A model generated the notes under the pieces. That model ran no database searches, had not been told where the DNA came from, and saw only the letters and a list, made by a program, of their open reading frames with translations. A DNA stretch of 64,000 bases from Leisingera caerulea DSM 24564 (GTDB lineage: Bacteria; Pseudomonadota; Alphaproteobacteria; Rhodobacterales; Rhodobacteraceae): NCBI RefSeq assembly GCF_000473325.1, contig NZ_AXBI01000019.1, positions 124,001-188,000 on the forward strand, read 5' to 3'. The position numbers were made by a program, and so were the translations under genes. This document shows positions 26,060 to 35,228 of the stretch, one piece after another. The first letter of the stretch is position 1. Every line of letters begins with the position of its first letter.

Positions 26060-27448
26060 TTATCTGAGCTTGATCACCGCCATCTTGTCCTGGGTCATGT
26101 CATGCATGGTGTAGCCGATGCCGCCGGTGTTGTAGCCGGACTGGCGGCGGCCGGCGAAGGGCATCCAGTCGACGCGGAAGGCGGTGTGGTCGTTGACCAT
26201 CACGGCGGTGGCATCGAGCCCGCGCACCGCCTGCATCGCGGTGTCCAGGTTTTGGGTGAAGACCGCAGCCTGGAAGGCATAGGGCAGGCTGTTGGCGGTC
26301 CCGATGGCCTGCGGGATGCTGTCCGTGCTGTAGACGCAGATCACCGGACCGAAAATCTCCTGCTGCGAGACGCGGGCATCCGCGGGCGGGTCCAGCAGCA
26401 CGGTGGGGGCATAGGTGGTCTCGCCCAGCCGCTTGCCGCCGGCCAGCACCCTGGTGCCGCCGTCGACGGCTTCCTGCACCCACTCCTCGACCCGGTCGAC
26501 CTCGGCGGGGCGGATCAGCGGGCCGCAATCGACGCTGGGGTCGGTGGCGTCGCCCACTTTCAATGCCTGTGCCGCCTCTGCCAGTTTCTGCGCGATCTCT
26601 TCGGCCTTGGCGGCGGGGGCAAACACCCGCTGGACCGAGACGCAGACCTGGCCCGAGTGGTAGAAACCGCCCTTGGCCAAGAGCGGGATCATCGAGTCGA
26701 TCTGTGCGTCCTCGGCCACGATCACAGGTGCTGCGCCGCCATGTTCCAGGGCGCAGCGGGTGCCGGGGGCGAGTTTCGAGCGCAGCATCCAGCCGACGCG
26801 GGCGGAGCCGATGAAGGAGAAGAAGCCCACGCGCGGGTCGGTGATCATCATCTCCGCCACCGTGTTGGAGCAGACCACATCGCGGCACCAGTCCTGCGGC
26901 AGCCCGGCCTCGTGCAGGATGCCGACAAAGGCCTGGCAGGACAGCGGCGTGTCCTCCGCGGGCTTCACGATCACCGGGCAGCCGGTGGCGACGGCGGGCG
27001 CGACCTGATGCACGATCAGGTTCAGCGGGTGGTTGAAGGCACTGGCGGCCACCACCACGCCGATCGGCTCGCGCTGGGTAAAGGCGATGCGGCCCGATCC
27101 GGCCTCGGTCAGGTCCATCGGGATTTCGGTGCCGGTCATCTGGCCGATCTCATGCACGCAGAGTTCGACCCCGTCGATGGCGCGTTTGACCTCCACCTTG
27201 GCGTCGACCAGCGGCTTGCCGCCCTCGCTGGCGATCAAGAGGGCGAGCTCGTCAAAGCGGTCCTCCATCAGCCGGGCGGTTTTCCTGAGGATCTCGATAC
27301 GCTGATACGCGGGCAGCCAGGCATCGCGGTTGCGGAACAGCCCGTGTGCGGTGTCCAGCATCGCATCGATCCGGTCCCAATCGCTGGTTTCGACCGTGCC
27401 GATGCGTTCCAGGCTGAACGGGTTCACGACGTCTATGGCATTGGTCAT
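26060..27448 (-). CDS. Aldehyde dehydrogenase family protein
   Basis: A 462-residue aldehyde dehydrogenase with the catalytic Glu in LEHGGAAP and Cys in YHSGQVCVSVQR, ending AGRRQSGYNTGGIGYTMHDM. Its sequence (REPIGVVVAASAFNHPLNLIVHQ) resembles the phosphonoacetaldehyde/sulfoacetaldehyde/lactaldehyde dehydrogenase branch rather than PuuC. ATG 27448 overlaps the stop of the ThDP enzyme by 4 bp (ATGA), so the two are translationally coupled. The aldehyde may be the product of that enzyme. The specific substrate is unknown. Confidence 0.87.
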   Translation of the reverse strand: MTNAIDVVNPFSLERIGTVETSDWDRIDAMLDTAHGLFRNRDAWLPAYQRIEILRKTARLMEDRFDELALLIASEGGKPLVDAKVEVKRAIDGVELCVHEIGQMTGTEIPMDLTEAGSGRIAFTQREPIGVVVAASAFNHPLNLIVHQVAPAVATGCPVIVKPAEDTPLSCQAFVGILHEAGLPQDWCRDVVCSNTVAEMMITDPRVGFFSFIGSARVGWMLRSKLAPGTRCALEHGGAAPVIVAEDAQIDSMIPLLAKGGFYHSGQVCVSVQRVFAPAAKAEEIAQKLAEAAQALKVGDATDPSVDCGPLIRPAEVDRVEEWVQEAVDGGTRVLAGGKRLGETTYAPTVLLDPPADARVSQQEIFGPVICVYSTDSIPQAIGTANSLPYAFQAAVFTQNLDTAMQAVRGLDATAVMVNDHTAFRVDWMPFAGRRQSGYNTGGIGYTMHDMTQDKMAVIKLR

Positions 27449-29118
27449 ATCAGGCACACCTTGTCGGCCAGTTCCTCGATCAGCACGCGCTGGTTTTCGC
27501 TGTAGTCGACCGGCACGTCGATCAGATGCACGCCACCTACGTCAAAGGCCTTGCGGAACGTGGGCAGCAGGTCTTCGGTGCGCTCGATCCGGTGGCCGGT
27601 GGCGCCGTAGCTGCCGGCGTACTGGACGAAATCCGGGTTGTTGAATTCCAGCCCCCAGTCGCCGAACCCGGCATGCGCCTGTTTCCAGCGGATCATGCCA
27701 TAGGCGCTGTCGTTCAGCACTGTCACCACCAGATTGAGGCCAAGGCGGACAGCGGTTTCCAGCTCCTGGCTGTTCATCATAAAGCCGCCGTCGCCGCAGA
27801 TCGCCATCACCCGGCGGTCCGGGTTCAGCTTGGCTGCCATCATCGCCGAGGACAGCCCTGCGCCCATAGTCGCCAGCGCGTTGTCCAGCAAAACGGTGTT
27901 GGGCTGATAGGCCTTGTAGTTGCGGGCGTACCACAGCTTGTAGATGCCATTGTCCAGCGCGATGATATCGCATTCGTCCATCACCTTGCGGGTGTCGGCC
28001 ACCAGCCGCTGCGGGATCACCGGAAAGCGCGGATCATCGGCGCCTTCGGAGATATGTTCGTCGGTCTCCCGCTTGACGCGCTCAAAATAGCTGCGGTCGA
28101 AATCCAGCGGGCCGCCCAGGATCTTGCCCAGCCGGGTGATCGACTGGGCCAGATCGCCAACCACCTCCAGCTGCGGAAAATAGACCCGGTCGACCTGCGC
28201 CGCCTTGTAATTCACATGGATCACCTTGGTGCCGCCTTCCTCCATAAAGAAGGGCGGTTTTTCGACCACGTCGTGGCCGACGTTGATGATCAGGTCGGCG
28301 CGGTCGATGGCGCAGTGCAGATAGTCGCCGTCCGACAGCGCCGCAGTGCCCAGGAACAGGTCAGAGCGTTCGTCGACCACGCCCTTGCCCATCTGGGTGT
28401 TGAAGAAAGGGATCTGGATCAGGTCGGTGAAATCGCAGAGCGCGGAGCGGGCCTTGCGCCGGTTGGCGCCCGCCCCGACCAGCAGCAGCGGCATCTTGGC
28501 ACTGCGGATCATTTCCGCTGCCTCGTTCAGCACCTCGTCGCCCGCCACCGCGTAATGGCGCGGGTGGGGCTGCAGGACAGAGGTGTCGGTTTCCTCGGCC
28601 GCGATATCCTCAGGCAGTTCCAGCAGCACGGCGCCGGGGCGTTCCTCCTCGGCGGTGCGGAAAGCCTCGCGGATCAGCGACGGGATGGTGTTGCCGTGCA
28701 CGATCTGCTTGGACATCTTGCAGATCGGATCAAACAGGTTGACGATGTCGATGATCTGGAACTGGCCCTGTTTCGACTTCTTGATCGGCTTCTGCCCGGT
28801 GATCATGATCAGCGGCATCGCCCCCAGGTGGGCATAGGCGGCGGCGGTGGCCAGGTTGGTGGCGCCGGGGCCAAGCGTTGCCATGCACACCCCCGCCTTG
28901 CCGGTCAGGCGGCCATAGGTCGCCGCCATAAAGCCCGCGCCCTGCTCGTGGCGGGTCAGCACCAGTTCGATGCTGGAGGTGCGCAGGGATTCCAGCAGGT
29001 CGAGGTTCTCCTCGCCGGGGACGGCAAAGATGTACTCGACGCCTTCCCTCTCCAGCGCGGCAACAAGCAGATCGGAGGCTTTGGACGGAGCTGAAGCGGA
29101 GGGATGAGTGTCGGGCAT
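27445..29118 (-). CDS. Thiamine-diphosphate enzyme, acetolactate-synthase large-subunit-like
   Basis: A 557-residue ThDP enzyme of the acetolactate synthase/AlsS type. The catalytic Glu is in RHEQGAGFMAATYGRLTGK, the cofactor motif is GDGGFMMNSQELETAVRLGLN…NDSAYG, and LGPGATN is typical of the family. There is no small regulatory subunit gene beside it, so a biosynthetic IlvB role is unlikely. Coupling to an aldehyde dehydrogenase suggests a catabolic decarboxylase or C-C lyase that releases an aldehyde. It is 36 bp downstream of the FMN glutamate-synthase-like gene. Confidence 0.85.
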   Translation of the reverse strand: MPDTHPSASAPSKASDLLVAALEREGVEYIFAVPGEENLDLLESLRTSSIELVLTRHEQGAGFMAATYGRLTGKAGVCMATLGPGATNLATAAAYAHLGAMPLIMITGQKPIKKSKQGQFQIIDIVNLFDPICKMSKQIVHGNTIPSLIREAFRTAEEERPGAVLLELPEDIAAEETDTSVLQPHPRHYAVAGDEVLNEAAEMIRSAKMPLLLVGAGANRRKARSALCDFTDLIQIPFFNTQMGKGVVDERSDLFLGTAALSDGDYLHCAIDRADLIINVGHDVVEKPPFFMEEGGTKVIHVNYKAAQVDRVYFPQLEVVGDLAQSITRLGKILGGPLDFDRSYFERVKRETDEHISEGADDPRFPVIPQRLVADTRKVMDECDIIALDNGIYKLWYARNYKAYQPNTVLLDNALATMGAGLSSAMMAAKLNPDRRVMAICGDGGFMMNSQELETAVRLGLNLVVTVLNDSAYGMIRWKQAHAGFGDWGLEFNNPDFVQYAGSYGATGHRIERTEDLLPTFRKAFDVGGVHLIDVPVDYSENQRVLIEELADKVCLI

Positions 29119-29154
29119 GGGGGCTCCTGTTGGTTAAAAGGTCTTGGGGGCGGC

Positions 29155-30663
29155 TTACTGCGCGGCGTGCTGCTGTTCCGGCGTCGGATACAGCTCATCC
29201 ATCGAGACGGAACGGCCGTTATCCAGCACGATGCGGGCGTGGTAGCGTTTGAGCAGCCGCGGCTCTGCCACGCCGCAGCTGTGGGCGATGATGCCGGCTT
29301 CCTTTTTCATGTTTTGGGCGTAACAGGCGACGCGTTCCGATTTGCTGGCCGGGTCGAGGCCGAACTGCAGCCTGCGGTCGTGGGTGGTGATGCCGGTGGG
29401 GCAGGTGTTCTTGTTGCACTGCAGGGCCTGGATGCAGCCGAGCGCAAACATGAACCCGCGGGCGGAGTTGACGAAATCGGCCCCGGCGCAGAATGCCCAG
29501 GCGACCTCTGACGGGTTGATCAGCTTGCCGCTGGCGCAGACCTTGATCCGGTCGCGCAGGCCATAGCGGATCAGGGTGTCGATGGTCAGCGGCAGGCTTT
29601 CGCGCAGCGGCATCCCCATGTTGTCGATCAGGCTCATGGGGGCGGCGCCGGTGCCGCCGTCGGCGCTGTCGATGGTGATGAAATCCGGGGCGCTTTCGAT
29701 CCCGCGGGAGAGGATTTCCTGGCAGAGCCCCTCGGTAAAGCCATAGGCGCCCAGCACCGCCTTGAAGCCCACCGGCTTGCCGGTCACCTCGCGGACATAA
29801 GCGATCATGTCCAACAGGTCGCCGACGCAGTCGATTTCCGGGTGGCGGTTGGGGCTGATTGCGTCCTCGCCGGGGGTGAGGCCGCGGATTTCGGCGATTT
29901 CCTGTGTCACCTTGGCGCCTGGCAGGATGCCGCCCTTGCCCGGCTTGGCGCCCTGGCTGAGCTTGAGTTCAAACATGCGGACGGTGTCATGGGCGGCCAC
30001 CGCGCGCAGCTTGTCCTCGTCAAAGCCGCCTTCGGGCTTGCGCACGCCGAATTTGCCGGTGCCGATCTGGAACACGAGGTCGCAGCCGCCTTCCAGATGG
30101 TAGGGCGACAGGCCGCCTTCGCCGGTGTTGAGCCATATGCCGGCCTTCTTGGCGCCAGACGACAGCGCCCGCACCGCGGGGACGGAAATGGCGCCATAGC
30201 TCATGCCGGAGATGTTGAAGATCGAGGCCGTGGTGTAGGGATGGCGCGCATAGGGGCCGATGGTGATTTCGGCCGGGGGCGAGGCCTCATGCGACAGCGA
30301 CGGGAACGGGCAATTGGCGAAATAGATCGTGCCGGGCCGCCGCAGATCGCGGGTGGAGCCGAAGGCAATGGTCGAATCCACATTTTTTGCGGCGCGGTAG
30401 ACCCAGGAGCGTTCGGCGCGGTTGAACGGCATCTCCTCGCGGTCGAGGGCAAAGAAATACTGCCGGAAGAACTCGCCCAGATGCTCGAACAAATAGCGGA
30501 AGCGGGCGATCACCGGGTAGTTGCGGCGCAGGGTGCTGTCGGTCTGGGTCTTGTCGCGGACATACAGAACGATCAGCCACAACAGGCCCGCCCCGATGGC
30601 GAAGATGAACGCATATGACAGGAATTCGAGCAGCGCCAGGACGGTGCTGGATATCTGGGACAT
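29155..30663 (-). CDS. FMN-binding glutamate-synthase-family protein, membrane anchored
   Basis: A 502-residue protein. One or two hydrophobic segments lie at residues 8-34, followed by a GltB-type FMN barrel: GEGGLSPYHLEGG, KPGKGGILPGAKV, ADGGTGAAP, and a 3Fe-4S Cys set in GCIQALQCNKNTCPTGI. It lacks the glutaminase domain of GltB, so it is not a complete glutamate synthase. Related stand-alone proteins are widespread and mostly uncharacterised. Here it heads an operon with the ThDP enzyme and the aldehyde dehydrogenase. Electron transfer to the membrane is a possible role. Confidence 0.85.
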   Translation of the reverse strand: MSQISSTVLALLEFLSYAFIFAIGAGLLWLIVLYVRDKTQTDSTLRRNYPVIARFRYLFEHLGEFFRQYFFALDREEMPFNRAERSWVYRAAKNVDSTIAFGSTRDLRRPGTIYFANCPFPSLSHEASPPAEITIGPYARHPYTTASIFNISGMSYGAISVPAVRALSSGAKKAGIWLNTGEGGLSPYHLEGGCDLVFQIGTGKFGVRKPEGGFDEDKLRAVAAHDTVRMFELKLSQGAKPGKGGILPGAKVTQEIAEIRGLTPGEDAISPNRHPEIDCVGDLLDMIAYVREVTGKPVGFKAVLGAYGFTEGLCQEILSRGIESAPDFITIDSADGGTGAAPMSLIDNMGMPLRESLPLTIDTLIRYGLRDRIKVCASGKLINPSEVAWAFCAGADFVNSARGFMFALGCIQALQCNKNTCPTGITTHDRRLQFGLDPASKSERVACYAQNMKKEAGIIAHSCGVAEPRLLKRYHARIVLDNGRSVSMDELYPTPEQQHAAQ

Positions 30664-30964
30664 GGTCTCTGTCGCTCCTTCAGGGGCTGGCGGCGCGGTT
30701 GGCTCCGCACGCCTGGCTTATGCCGTTACAGAATGCGCATTGGCCGCCGCGATTGCATTCACGGGCCGATCACATCCTCAGGAGCCGCGCCGGCGGCGGT
30801 GTGAGGGCAGGCTGCCCGCGGGGCTGACGTGCCCACAGGATAACGGCTGGCAGGCCGGTTTGGTTCCGCCCTGCGGCGCAGGCGTGGCTCCTGTTCGGGA
30901 TACTGCGCCGGCGGGGTGAAAGTTGTCCAGACTGGAGACAGGCCGCAGGCAGGCTGCAGGCAGG
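30664..30964. other. Intergenic stretch upstream of the FMN protein gene
   Basis: About 300 bp between the LysR stop and the start of the FMN glutamate-synthase-like gene, both on the minus strand. It holds a short palindrome TCCAGACTGGA (30925-30935) and a GCAGGCAGGCTGCAGGCAGG tract near 30946-30965, plus presumably the promoter of the downstream operon. I see no convincing gene. Confidence 0.5.
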
Positions 30965-31870
30965 TCACTGGGACGCGGCGGGCGCGGGCTGGCAGGCGGT
31001 GCGGACGTCCTGGACGAACAGCTCCACCGCGCGCCGGTGGACCTGGCTGCGCCGGGTGGCGAGCGAAAACGCCGAGTGCCAGCGCAGCTGCGGATGGCTC
31101 AGCTCGCGCAGCCGGCCCGCGCGCACCCGGCTTTCGGCATAATGCACCGGCAGCGGGCCCAGGTAATGGCCGGTTTCGATCAGCATCGCCATCGCCTCCA
31201 TATTGGCAACCACCGCCTGGGGGTCGGGGCTGCCGAGGTCGGGGGAAACCAGCATGTCATAGGAACGCTGGCAAAGCGGGTGCCGGGCGATCTCCTGCGG
31301 GCTGACCTGGTGCTGCGGCTGGGTGAACAGCGGGTGGCCCTGGCCGCAATACAGCCGGTGCTCCTCGCTGCACAGCGCCTCATACGCCAGGTCGGCAATC
31401 TGATTGCGGAACGGCGCGATGGCCGCGTGCAGCGCGCCGGTGATCAGCTGCTGGGTCAGGTCTGAGGGCGGGGCGACAACGATTTCCAGCTGCACGCCGT
31501 TCGGGCGGGAGAGGAATTTCTGCAACGCTCGCGGCAGGTTGAGACCGGGCAGGCTGCTGACCGCGTCCACCACGCCGATGCGCAGGCTGCCGGTGACGGC
31601 ATCGCGCAGCTCCAGCAGTTCGGCGTCGAAATCGCGGGCGCTGCGCAGGATTTCGCGGGCCTTGCGGTAGGCGATTTCGCCCCTTTCGGTCAGGCGGAAA
31701 CCGCCGCGGCCGCGCTCGCAGACCCGGTAGCCGAGCGAGGTTTCCAGGTCGCGGATGCGGATGCTGATCGCCGGCTGGGTGATCCCCAGCGCATATTGCG
31801 CGTCAGAGAACCCGCCGCAGTCGGCAACAGTGACAAAGGTTTCCAGCAGCGTGTTGCGCAGCAGTTTCAT
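30965..31870 (-). CDS. LysR-family transcriptional regulator
   Basis: A 301-residue LysR regulator with the usual N-terminal helix-turn-helix (LLETFVTVADCGGFSDAQYALGITQPAISIRIRDLE) and an effector domain ending in LFVQDVRTAC. ATG 31870 follows GGGGAGGAT on the minus strand. It diverges from the agmatinase-family gene across 129 bp containing two palindromes, so it probably regulates that gene; the downstream FMN operon on the same strand is a second possible target. Confidence 0.88.
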   Translation of the reverse strand: MKLLRNTLLETFVTVADCGGFSDAQYALGITQPAISIRIRDLETSLGYRVCERGRGGFRLTERGEIAYRKAREILRSARDFDAELLELRDAVTGSLRIGVVDAVSSLPGLNLPRALQKFLSRPNGVQLEIVVAPPSDLTQQLITGALHAAIAPFRNQIADLAYEALCSEEHRLYCGQGHPLFTQPQHQVSPQEIARHPLCQRSYDMLVSPDLGSPDPQAVVANMEAMAMLIETGHYLGPLPVHYAESRVRAGRLRELSHPQLRWHSAFSLATRRSQVHRRAVELFVQDVRTACQPAPAASQ

Positions 31871-31933
31871 GGCGCTGATCCTCCCCGGCTGACATGGCGG
31901 TAATACATTAAGAACGTTTATGTGACGATAAGC

Positions 31934-31956
31934 ATCATGATATTCTTTCATGAAAG
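31934..31956. promoter_or_regulatory. Adjacent palindromes in the LysR-agmatinase divergent region
   Basis: ATCATGAT (31934-31941) and CTTTCATGAAAG (31945-31956) are perfect palindromes only 3 bp apart, in the A/T-rich part of the gap between the LysR gene and the agmatinase-family gene. They are good candidates for LysR binding. The ureohydrolase start lies about 45 bp downstream. Confidence 0.5.
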
Positions 31957-31999
31957 CGTCCGTGCTCAACTGCCCTGAAACCTGGCTATGGAGACGCGG

Positions 32000-32965
32000 A
32001 TGTCTGCACACAGTTACGAAACCGGCCGCCTGAACCTGCCCTTTGTCGGCATCGCCACCTTCGGCAAGAAGCCCTATGTGGAGGATTGGGACAGCATCAA
32101 CGCCGACGTGGCGATCCTGGGCGCGCCCTTCGACTTCGGCTGCCAGTTCCGCTCCGGCGCCCGCTTTGGCCCGCGGGCGGTGCGCGAGGCCTCGACACTG
32201 TTCAGCTTCGGCCATGCCGGCGCTTATGACCACGAGGATGACGCCACCTACCTGGGCGCGGATGTGCGGATCGTCGATCTGGGCGATGCCGACATCATCC
32301 ACACCAAGACTGAAGAGAGCCACGCCAACATCGAATACGGCGTCAAGAAGATCCTGGAGGCAGGCGCGCTGCCGGTGACCATCGGCGGCGATCATTCGAT
32401 CAATATCCCCTGCATCAGCGCCTTTGCGGAAGATTGCGCGAAAAACGGCCCGATTCATGTGGTCCAGATCGACGCGCATCTGGACTTTGTCGACGAGCGC
32501 AAGGGCGTCACTGACGGCCACGGCAACCCGATGCGCCGCGCGATCGAGAAGGACTATGTCTCCGGCATGACCCAGCTGGGCATCCGCAACGTGTCCTCCA
32601 CCGCCAGAGAAGGCTATGCTGACGCGCGTGAACGCGGCTCTGACATCCTGTCAGTGCGGCAGGTGCGCAAGCTGGGCACCGGGGCAGTGCTGGACCGCAT
32701 CCCCAAAGGTGCGCGCTATTATGTGACCATCGACATTGACGCCTTCTGCCCCTCGATCGCGCCCGGCACCGGCACCCCCAGCCACGGCGGGTTCCAGTAT
32801 TATGATGTGCTGGAAATCCTGCAGGGCCTGTCCAAGCGCGGCGATGTGGCGGGTATCGACCTGGTCGAGGTCGCCCCGGCCTATGACCCCTCCGAAAGCA
32901 CCCAGATCCTGGCCGCGCAGCTGTTGCTGAACTTCATCGGCTTCATTTTTCACAACAGGGGATAA
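32000..32965 (+). CDS. speB: Agmatinase-family ureohydrolase
   Basis: A 321-residue binuclear-manganese ureohydrolase. Metal-binding segments GGDHSI, QIDAHLDFVD and TIDIDAFCPSIAPGTGTP are in order and all the recognised His/Asp ligands are present; the usual Asp of DxDxxDP is Cys here (not a metal ligand). The family cleaves urea from agmatine, guanidinobutyrate or similar guanidino compounds. ATG 32000 follows GGAG at 31990; an in-frame ATG at 31988 has no such site. It is single, divergent from LysR. With the polyamine importer in the window a link to putrescine metabolism is possible, but the substrate is open. Confidence 0.88.
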   Translation: MSAHSYETGRLNLPFVGIATFGKKPYVEDWDSINADVAILGAPFDFGCQFRSGARFGPRAVREASTLFSFGHAGAYDHEDDATYLGADVRIVDLGDADIIHTKTEESHANIEYGVKKILEAGALPVTIGGDHSINIPCISAFAEDCAKNGPIHVVQIDAHLDFVDERKGVTDGHGNPMRRAIEKDYVSGMTQLGIRNVSSTAREGYADARERGSDILSVRQVRKLGTGAVLDRIPKGARYYVTIDIDAFCPSIAPGTGTPSHGGFQYYDVLEILQGLSKRGDVAGIDLVEVAPAYDPSESTQILAAQLLLNFIGFIFHNRG

Positions 32966-33013
32966 GGGCCTGCTCCCGGTGCTGTGCCAGGCCGGGCGGC
33001 AGAGGCTGACGTA

Positions 33014-33685
33014 TCAGCGGTCCATCTTGCCTTCTGCAAACGCCCGGGCGGCTGCCACGGCCTCCGGGTCGGGCTCCACCCCGGTGAATCCCAGCAGATA
33101 GCCCTCCAGCCGGGCGGTGCGGGCCTGCATCGGCTCGCGCACCTCCAGCGCGTGGTAGCCGCATTGCATGAAGTAGAGGATACGGGCACGGGCGTCGGCC
33201 TCATAGGGCGTATAGCCGTGGCGCTCGAACATGGCGGTCACCGCCTTGAGCCGCAGCGCGTCCGCCGCGTCGATCCGGTTGCGCACCTTGCCGTCGCGCC
33301 GCGACCATTCGCGCACCGCAAAGTCCAAGGACGCGTCGAACAGCGCTGGATCGACGAAGCAGCGGAAGAAGTTGCAGACCGCCCAGGTGATATTGTCAGC
33401 TGGCAATTCGCAATGGGTCAGGACCGGTGCGGTGTTGCGCGCCTCCCAATCGTCCAGCAGCGCCTCCAGCAGGTGTTTGCGGCTTTTGAAGTACCAGTAG
33501 AAGCTGGAACGCGAGACGCCCAGACGCTCGCCGATGGCCAGCACCTTGACCCCCGCCACCCCGTCGCTGACCAGAAGATCGCGGGCCACGTTCAGCCAGT
33601 CCTCGGGGGTGACTTTCACGTGGCCGCTGAGCGGTTCCTTGTCCGGGTTGTCCCGGTGCAGCACGGGGGCGGCGCGTCTGGCCAT
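33014..33685 (-). CDS. TetR-family transcriptional regulator
   Basis: A 223-residue TetR regulator. The helix-turn-helix spans about residues 25-75 (WLNVARDLLVSDGVAGVKVLAIGERLGVSRSSFYWYFKSRKHLLEALL), followed by a C-terminal ligand domain. ATG 33685 is 1 bp downstream of the methyltransferase stop, so it is the last gene of the DMGDH-P450-MttB operon. Autoregulation is likely; the two palindromes at 38923-38971 are candidate operators. It converges with the ureohydrolase gene, 48 bp apart. Confidence 0.88.
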   Translation of the reverse strand: MARRAAPVLHRDNPDKEPLSGHVKVTPEDWLNVARDLLVSDGVAGVKVLAIGERLGVSRSSFYWYFKSRKHLLEALLDDWEARNTAPVLTHCELPADNITWAVCNFFRCFVDPALFDASLDFAVREWSRRDGKVRNRIDAADALRLKAVTAMFERHGYTPYEADARARILYFMQCGYHALEVREPMQARTARLEGYLLGFTGVEPDPEAVAAARAFAEGKMDR

Positions 33686-33686
33686 G

Positions 33687-35228
33687 TCAGCTCTCCGGCG
33701 GTGCGCCGCCCTCGGCGGTGCGTTTGGCGATGAAGGCTTGCAGCGCTTCAGCGCGGGTTTCATCTGTTTGGGGCCGGTTATCATGGGCCAGGATGTCCTT
33801 CCAGACCCGGGTGGCGCGGCTGTTGGCATCCAGGCTGCCGCGATCGGTCCAGGTGCCGAAATTGGCGTAGTCATGCACAACCGGCTGGTAGAACGCTGTG
33901 CTGTAGCGTTCCATCGTCTGGGGCGCGGCAAAGAAATGCCCCTGCGGCTCCACTTGCGACAGCGCGCTGGCGTAGCCGATTTCCTCCGTCCCCGCCTGGG
34001 CGCCTGCACAGAGTTCGGCGATCATGTTGAGAACCTCGGCGTCGGTGATCAGTTTTTCGTAAGAGACCGACAACCCGCCCTCCAGCCAGCCGGCCGCGTG
34101 GATGATCACGGTGGCGCCCGCCATCAGGCAGCCCCAGAGGCCCATCTGGTTTTCATTGGCGGCCTGCACGTCGTTGCAATTCGAGGCCGACCCTGCGGCG
34201 GACCGCCAGGGCAGGCCGAGGAAGCGCGCCAGCTGGCCAGCCGCCAGCGAGGCCTGGAAATGCGCAGGCGTGCCAAAGGCAGGTGCGCCGGATTTCATGT
34301 CCACGTTGGAGGTGAAGGTGCCGTAACACACCGGCGCGCCGGGCTTGGCAAGCTGGGTCAGGGTGATGGCGGCCAGAACCTCGGCATGGCTGAGGGTGAT
34401 GGCCCCTGCAACCGTGATCGGTGCCATTGCGCCCATCAGTGTGAAGGGGGTGACAATCGAAACCTGCCCGTGGCGGGCAAAGTCGATCAGACCTTGCGCC
34501 ATCGGAATGTCCAGCGTGCGCGGGCTGTTGGTGTTGATGATGGTATAGCAGCGCGGTTCCGCCATGAATTCCGCATCTGTCAGCCCGCGGAAGTCGCGGA
34601 TCATCTCGAAACAATCCATCACCTGCGGCGTGCCGCGCGAGAAGATGAAGGGGAACTTGTCCGTCCGGGTCATCTGCGCCTCGGTGGTGAAGTAATGGCG
34701 CAGGTGAATAGAGACGTCCTGCGGCTCCACCTGGGGCGAGATCATGTGGAAGACGTCGAAGTGATGGGTGAGCTGCAGGTATTCCAGGTAATCCCGGGCT
34801 GAGCCGGGGCGGCGGCCGCGCTCCAGATCGGTGGCATTGGGGGCGCCTGCACCGGCCTGGAACACCAGGCTGCCCAGCTCCAGCGTGATGTCGCGCGCCC
34901 GCGCACCTGCCCGGCAGGTGATCGAGCGGGGGGCGGTAGCCAGTGCCGCCTCCACCATATCGCGGCCGATAAAGACCATCTCCGCATCGTCATCGATGCG
35001 GGCGCCGCCCTTGGCATAAATCCGGCGCGCTTCGGGCAGCAGCACCTTCATGCCCAGCTCTTCCAGTATGTTCAGCGCGGTTTCATGCATGTCCGCGATC
35101 TGATGCGCCGGAAAAACCTCCATCAGCGGAAAGGGGTTCTTCAGCTGACGGTAATTCACCTGGCGTTTCAGGGCCTGGGCCGCAGCGGATTTACGGCCGC
35201 GCCGCCGGGCAGAGGGTTCAGGGGTCAT
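33687..35228 (-). CDS. MttB-family (trimethylamine methyltransferase-like) protein without pyrrolysine
   Basis: A 513-residue MttB-superfamily protein: FPLMEVFPAHQIADMHETALNILEELGMKVL at the N-terminus, then SPRTLDIPMAQGLIDFARHGQ, PFTLMGAMAPITVAGAI and GGLSVSYEKLITDAEVLNMI. No in-frame UAG occurs, so it is a non-pyrrolysine member; such proteins (MtgB, MtpB, MtcB) demethylate quaternary amines such as glycine betaine, proline betaine or carnitine onto a corrinoid protein. No corrinoid protein or RamA-like activator is encoded in this window, which is unusual. ATG 35228 overlaps the P450 stop by 4 bp. The substrate is inferred only as a methylated nitrogen compound. Confidence 0.88.
   Translation of the reverse strand: MTPEPSARRRGRKSAAAQALKRQVNYRQLKNPFPLMEVFPAHQIADMHETALNILEELGMKVLLPEARRIYAKGGARIDDDAEMVFIGRDMVEAALATAPRSITCRAGARARDITLELGSLVFQAGAGAPNATDLERGRRPGSARDYLEYLQLTHHFDVFHMISPQVEPQDVSIHLRHYFTTEAQMTRTDKFPFIFSRGTPQVMDCFEMIRDFRGLTDAEFMAEPRCYTIINTNSPRTLDIPMAQGLIDFARHGQVSIVTPFTLMGAMAPITVAGAITLSHAEVLAAITLTQLAKPGAPVCYGTFTSNVDMKSGAPAFGTPAHFQASLAAGQLARFLGLPWRSAAGSASNCNDVQAANENQMGLWGCLMAGATVIIHAAGWLEGGLSVSYEKLITDAEVLNMIAELCAGAQAGTEEIGYASALSQVEPQGHFFAAPQTMERYSTAFYQPVVHDYANFGTWTDRGSLDANSRATRVWKDILAHDNRPQTDETRAEALQAFIAKRTAEGGAPPES

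Noticed and set aside
27445..29118. Biosynthetic acetolactate synthase (IlvB)
   Set aside because: There is no IlvN-like gene nearby, and it is translationally coupled to an aldehyde dehydrogenase.
33687..35228. Pyrrolysine-containing trimethylamine methyltransferase (MttB proper)
   Set aside because: The frame has no internal UAG and no pyl genes are present, so it is a non-pyrrolysine family member.
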